From NCBI GenBank assembly GCA_038234155.1, contig JBBSUT010000041.1, forward strand, positions 1 to 17,255: a stretch of DNA of 17,255 nucleotides, written 5' to 3'. The DNA comes from Novosphingopyxis sp038234155 (GTDB taxonomy: Bacteria; Pseudomonadota; Alphaproteobacteria; Sphingomonadales; Sphingomonadaceae). Positions 12,980 through 17,255 of the stretch are shown one piece after another (the stretch's first letter is position 1; each line of letters starts with the position of its first letter). The position numbers were made by a program, and so were the translations under genes. The notes beneath the pieces are model-generated. The model made no database searches, was not told the DNA's origin, and saw only the letters and a list, made by a program, of their open reading frames with translations.

Positions 12980-15900
12980 TGGCCGACGACATGATGGATA
13001 CCAACGGGATCGATCCGGACGGTGCCGCGCCAGAATCGGGCGATGGTGCCGCGCATAACGCAATGGCGGCACCAGACCCCGATGCCCGCACGCATCGCGG
13101 CCGCGATGCGGCGCTGACGGTCCTGAAATGGCTGGGCATCCTGCTCGCCGTGCTGCTTTTACTGCTGGCCATCATCGTCATCGGGATCAACACCGGTCCT
13201 GGCAAGAAGTTCGCCGTCAAGCAGATCAACAATCTGGAACTGGCATCCGGTCTGGACATCAATATCGATCGGATCGACGGCTCGATCTACGGCGACATGA
13301 CGCTTGTCGGGCTGACGCTTTCCGATCCCAAGGGCGTCTTCGCCACCTCGCCCGAGGTGCAGGTCGACTGGCGCCCGTTCAAGTTCGCCACCAGCAATTT
13401 GCTGGATGTGCGCACGCTCTATTCGCCGCTCGTTCATCTGCGCCGTCTGCCCGAGCTGATCCCGTCCGAGGACAAGAACGCGCCGCTGCTGCCCGGCTTC
13501 GATATCGACGTCGACCGACTGGAGATCGAGCAGCTTGTTCTGGAAGAACCGGTGGCCGGACGGCGCAGCATCGCGGCGCTGGCGGGCAGCGTGAATATCC
13601 AGAACCGGGTGGCCAAGCTGGCGCTGAACGCCAAGACGCTGCGCCGCGACGGATTGGCCGGCGGCGATATGGTCTACGTCAAGCTGGATGCCGTGCCAGA
13701 AGCCAACAAGCTGGACATCGCACTGAACCTCAGCGCTCCTGCTGATGGTCTGGTCGCAAGCTACACCAATGTGAAGCAGCCAATCCGCGCGCAGCTGAGC
13801 GGCCGCGGCGATTGGCAGCGCTGGGACGGCAAGCTGCTCGCCAATGTAGGCGGCGATCGTATTGCGCAGGTCGCCCTGGCCGCGCGCAACGGCACGTTCC
13901 GCGTGCGCGGCGACACCAATCCGGGCCTGCTGATGACGGGGCCAACCAAGGCGCTGCTTTCCCCGCTGGCCACGATCGATCTGACCACCAAGGTCGACAA
14001 CAGCCGCTACGATCTGACCGGAACGGTCTCCTCCGACAATTTTGCGCTGAAGACCGATGGCGTGATCGATCTGGGCAAGAACGCATTCGATGCCTTCACG
14101 CTGGATTTTCTGCTCAACAAACCCTCCACGCTGGCGGCCAATCTCACCGGCCGCGGCATTCGCGCCAATCTGGTGCTGAACGGCGATTTCCGCACGCCTG
14201 CGGTGGCCTACAAGCTGAACGCCGCAGCGCTGGGCTTCAACGATATCGTGATCGAACGACTGTCAGCCCAAGGCGCGGCCCGCGTGAATGCTGACCGTAT
14301 TTTGGTGCCCGTCAGCGCCAGCGCCGCACGGATCACCGGGCTGAACGCCGCCGCCGGCGAACTGCTCACCAACGTGCGGCTTGACGGCGATCTGGCGATC
14401 GATGGCCCGCGCATCCTGAGTGATAACATGCGCATCCGATCGGACCGGCTGCAGGCCGAGGCGCTGATCGTCGCCAATCTGGATACTGGCCTCTATACCG
14501 GCGCGTTACAGGGGCAGCTTAACAACTACCGTATCGAAAGCGTGGGTGTATTCAACATCAACACGCAGGCCGATCTGAAGGCGAATAATCAGGGCAGCTT
14601 CACGCTCGGCGGAAAGGTGCGCGTCCGGTCGACCCAGATCTTCAACGAAAGTGCCCGGGACTTCCTCGGCGGTGATACACTGGTGTCGACCGATTTTACC
14701 TTCGGCAGCGACGGGGTGGCGCGTGTACGCAATCTCAACGTCGCTTCCCCCGCCTTCCGCCTCACCGGCGGATCGGGTAGTTATGCGCCCGATGGCCAGA
14801 TCAATTTTGCTGGCCAGGGCGTATCGCGAAAATACGGACCGCTCGGCCTGCAGCTGACTGGAACGTTGACCAATCCCACCGCCGTGCTGACCGCCGCGCG
14901 GCCGGGCTTTGGTATCGGTCTGGCCAATTTCCAGGCGCGGGTGAAAGGCGGCGGCGCGGGCTATGCCGTGTTGGCCAAGGGCGATACCGATTATGGGCGG
15001 TTCGACGCGGACCTGAACGTGCTTACCGGCAATGCGCTCACCATCGACATTGCGCGCGCCAATTTTGCGGGCATCGCGTTCGATGGCCGCGTGCAGCAGA
15101 CCGCGGCGGGCCCTTTTGCCGGGCGGCTCAACGCCAACGGATCGGGCCTGAACGGCATAGTGCAGCTGGCATCGGTTTCCGGAGTGCAGCAGGCGGTGAT
15201 CAGCGCGCGCGCCAACAACGCGCGTCTGCCGGGCAAATATAATGTGGCAATTGGCCGGGCAATCATCGACGCCACCGTCACGCTCTATGCCCAGCCCTCG
15301 GTGGTCGCCGACGTGCAATTTGCCAACACAAATTACGGCGGGCTCAGCATCAACGCGGCGCGCGCCAAGGTGAATTATCAGGGCGGCAAAGGGCAGGCCA
15401 AACTCTACGCCGAGGGGCGCAACAGCGTGCCCTTCCGCATTGCCGCCAACGCCGATTTGGCGCCCGATCTGTGGCGCGTGGCGCTGGATGGCCGCGCGAA
15501 CGGCATCGATTTCAAGACCAGCCGGCCGGCGCGGATCGTTCCCGGAAACGGCAATTATACGCTTCAACCGGTCACGCTGCTGCTGTCCAGCGGATCGCTG
15601 CAGCTGGCAGGCAATTATGGCAAGGGGCTGAAGCTCCAAAGCCGTCTCAACAATGTCGATCTGTCAATCGCCAATGCGATTTCGCCTGGTCTGGGGCTGA
15701 ACGGCAAGGCCAACGGCAGTCTGGATTTTAACCAACCGTCCGATGGCAGCTTCCCGCAGGCCGATGCCCGGCTCAGCATCGCGCGCTTCACACGTACCAG
15801 CCTGTCCGCCGTTTCCACCCCCATTGACATCAATTTCGTCGGCAAACTGCTGCCGGGAGGCGGCGATGCGCGCGCGGTCATGCGTCAGGGTAGCACCGTC

Positions 15901-17255
15901 ATCGGCCGCATGGTTGCCACGCTCAATCCCCTGCCGCCCGGCAGCGGCAGCTGGACCACCCGCGTGCTCGCCGCGCCGCTGGGTGGTGGCATCCGCTACA
16001 ACGGCCCCGCCAACACGCTATTGAGCTTTGCTGCCGTGCCCAATCAAACGCTTTCCGGCACCATCGGACTGGCCGCCGATTTCTCCGGCCGCGTACAAAG
16101 CCCGCAGCTGACGGGCGTCGTGCGCGCCAACGATCTGGTTTATGAAAACGAAGTATATGGTACGCGGCTTAGCCAGATGCGCATTGCCGGAAAATTTACC
16201 AACGATCGGTTCGAGCTCGATACGCTGCGCGCTGTGGCTGGCAACGGCAGCGTGCAGGGTTCGGGCTATATCAGCCTCAGCGCAGACAAAGGCTTCCCGC
16301 TCGATCTTCGGTTGACGCTCGATAATGCGCGGCTGGCGCGCAGCGACAATATTTCTTCCACCGCCACCGGGAATATCCGCATCACCAACCAGCCCGGATC
16401 AAACGCGCGCATCGCCGGCACGATCACGCTGCCGGAAACGCGCTACAAGGTCATTCGTCAGGGCGGCGCTCAGGTGCCGGTGCTGACCGGTGTGCGGCGC
16501 CAGCCCCCGCTTGGGCGCCAGAGGATCACCGGCGACGCCGAGCCGGGAACCGGGCTGCCGACGGTGTTCGATCTGGCAGTCAACATCAAGGCGGACGACC
16601 AGATATACATCTCCGGCATGGGTCTGGAATCCGAATGGTCGACCGATCTCAGGGTCTCCGGAACCAGCGCCAACCCCGTCATCGCTGGCAACGTCTCGCT
16701 CGTGCGCGGCACCTATGGTTTTGCCGGCAACAGCTTTGAGCTGACCGATGGTCTGATCACGTTTAGCGGGGGCGCGCTGACCAACCCCACGATCAGAATC
16801 GCCGCCTCGGCCGATGTCGACGGGGTAACAGCGATCCTGAACGTGACCGGCCGCGCACAGAACCCGCAGATCGCCTTCACATCCACCCCAAGCCTGCCGC
16901 AGGACGAGATCATCAGCCGCATTCTTTTCGGAAGCTCGGTGGCCAATCTGTCGGCCATCCAGGCGGTGCAGCTCGCCTCCTCGCTCAACAGCCTGCGCGG
17001 CAGCGGCGGCGGCGGGTTCAATCCGCTTGGTCAACTGCAATCGGCCACCGGGATCGACCGGTTGCGCATTCTGGGCGGTGACGAAACCACCGGGCGCGGC
17101 ACGTCGCTTGCCGCGGGAAAATATCTGACCGACGATGTCTATATCGAGATCATCACCGACGCGCGCGGCTTCACCGCCACGCAGCTGGAGGTGACGTTGA
17201 CTCCGTTTCTCTCGGTTCTCAGCAGCTTTGGCAGCTTTGGCCAGTCCAACGTCAA
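12979..17255 (+). CDS. tamB: TamB-like translocation/assembly module protein, 3' end cut by the window
   Basis: Large periplasm-spanning protein anchored in the inner membrane that pairs with TamA and belongs to the AsmA/TamB bridge-like lipid-transfer group. Its hydrophobic-groove beta-taco fold is implicated in phospholipid transport and in assembly of some outer-membrane proteins. From ATG 12979 there are 1425 complete codons with no stop. A hydrophilic cytoplasmic leader (1-48) precedes one membrane helix (about 49-70, LGILLAVLLLLLAIIVIGIN). A very long repetitive beta-rich body follows, and then the conserved TamB C-terminal domain (formerly DUF490), with LPQDEIISRILFG from residue 1306 and LAAGKYLTDDVYIEI near the end. 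Typical relatives end shortly after the FGSFGQS segment, so only a few residues are probably missing. The ATG overlaps the tamA stop as TGATG, indicating translational coupling. Confidence 0.95.
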   Translation, partial: MADDMMDTNGIDPDGAAPESGDGAAHNAMAAPDPDARTHRGRDAALTVLKWLGILLAVLLLLLAIIVIGINTGPGKKFAVKQINNLELASGLDINIDRIDGSIYGDMTLVGLTLSDPKGVFATSPEVQVDWRPFKFATSNLLDVRTLYSPLVHLRRLPELIPSEDKNAPLLPGFDIDVDRLEIEQLVLEEPVAGRRSIAALAGSVNIQNRVAKLALNAKTLRRDGLAGGDMVYVKLDAVPEANKLDIALNLSAPADGLVASYTNVKQPIRAQLSGRGDWQRWDGKLLANVGGDRIAQVALAARNGTFRVRGDTNPGLLMTGPTKALLSPLATIDLTTKVDNSRYDLTGTVSSDNFALKTDGVIDLGKNAFDAFTLDFLLNKPSTLAANLTGRGIRANLVLNGDFRTPAVAYKLNAAALGFNDIVIERLSAQGAARVNADRILVPVSASAARITGLNAAAGELLTNVRLDGDLAIDGPRILSDNMRIRSDRLQAEALIVANLDTGLYTGALQGQLNNYRIESVGVFNINTQADLKANNQGSFTLGGKVRVRSTQIFNESARDFLGGDTLVSTDFTFGSDGVARVRNLNVASPAFRLTGGSGSYAPDGQINFAGQGVSRKYGPLGLQLTGTLTNPTAVLTAARPGFGIGLANFQARVKGGGAGYAVLAKGDTDYGRFDADLNVLTGNALTIDIARANFAGIAFDGRVQQTAAGPFAGRLNANGSGLNGIVQLASVSGVQQAVISARANNARLPGKYNVAIGRAIIDATVTLYAQPSVVADVQFANTNYGGLSINAARAKVNYQGGKGQAKLYAEGRNSVPFRIAANADLAPDLWRVALDGRANGIDFKTSRPARIVPGNGNYTLQPVTLLLSSGSLQLAGNYGKGLKLQSRLNNVDLSIANAISPGLGLNGKANGSLDFNQPSDGSFPQADARLSIARFTRTSLSAVSTPIDINFVGKLLPGGGDARAVMRQGSTVIGRMVATLNPLPPGSGSWTTRVLAAPLGGGIRYNGPANTLLSFAAVPNQTLSGTIGLAADFSGRVQSPQLTGVVRANDLVYENEVYGTRLSQMRIAGKFTNDRFELDTLRAVAGNGSVQGSGYISLSADKGFPLDLRLTLDNARLARSDNISSTATGNIRITNQPGSNARIAGTITLPETRYKVIRQGGAQVPVLTGVRRQPPLGRQRITGDAEPGTGLPTVFDLAVNIKADDQIYISGMGLESEWSTDLRVSGTSANPVIAGNVSLVRGTYGFAGNSFELTDGLITFSGGALTNPTIRIAASADVDGVTAILNVTGRAQNPQIAFTSTPSLPQDEIISRILFGSSVANLSAIQAVQLASSLNSLRGSGGGGFNPLGQLQSATGIDRLRILGGDETTGRGTSLAAGKYLTDDVYIEIITDARGFTATQLEVTLTPFLSVLSSFGSFGQSNV

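Noticed and set aside
14506..15639. 377-codon open frame on the minus strand
   Set aside because: Antisense to tamB, inside a continuous TamB reading frame; no supporting start signal or motif.

Overview
The window is GC-rich chromosomal DNA that reads like an alphaproteobacterium, most likely Sphingomonadaceae (Sphingomonas, Sphingopyxis, Sphingobium or a relative). This rests on overall protein character, a eukaryotic-type NADP isocitrate dehydrogenase, the psd-pssA pair, an overlapping tamA-tamB pair, and an intergenic inverted repeat with CTGAGCCTGTCGAAG / CTTCGACAAGCTCAG arms that I associate with sphingomonads. The taxonomic call is made from memory without a search. Almost all of the window is conserved housekeeping and envelope genes. 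I see no phage, IS element, CRISPR array, rRNA or tRNA.

Layout. Minus strand 1-743: rpsB (ribosomal protein S2), cut by the window start. 744-1072: non-coding, with a strong hairpin, a short palindrome and a DnaA-box-like pair. Plus strand 1073-1294: a probable 73-residue membrane-anchored protein running tail-to-tail into pssA. Minus strand 1254-2787: pssA and psd, a two-gene phosphatidylethanolamine operon. Divergent from psd, plus strand 2974-4197: icd. 4198-4329: a spacer with the inverted repeat. Plus strand 4330-5946: a fused GNAT acetyltransferase / nitrilase-superfamily enzyme. 5947-6190: non-coding as far as I can tell. Plus strand 6191-9480: a Kef-type CPA2 antiporter, dapB and nth, closely spaced. 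Minus strand 9485-10585: a YihY/BrkB-family membrane protein, tail-to-tail with nth. A 75-bp divergent spacer holds an interrupted palindrome. Plus strand 10661-17255: tamA and tamB, overlapping by one base, with tamB running off the window end.

Functional themes. pssA and psd make phosphatidylethanolamine. TamA and TamB form an outer-membrane insertase-like pore plus a periplasm-spanning protein implicated in outer-membrane protein assembly and phospholipid transfer, so two envelope-lipid modules sit about 8 kb apart. The others cover translation (S2), the TCA cycle and NADPH supply (Icd), potassium/proton exchange (Kef-type), lysine and diaminopimelate synthesis (DapB) and base-excision repair (Nth).

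The least understood gene is the GNAT-nitrilase fusion. Its nitrilase Glu-Lys-Cys triad is intact, but its acetyl-CoA loop is atypical. I found no clear evidence of a wholly new system. The best leads are this fusion enzyme, the structured region upstream of rpsB with the small overlapping gene beside it, and the long low-complexity N-terminal segment of TamA.
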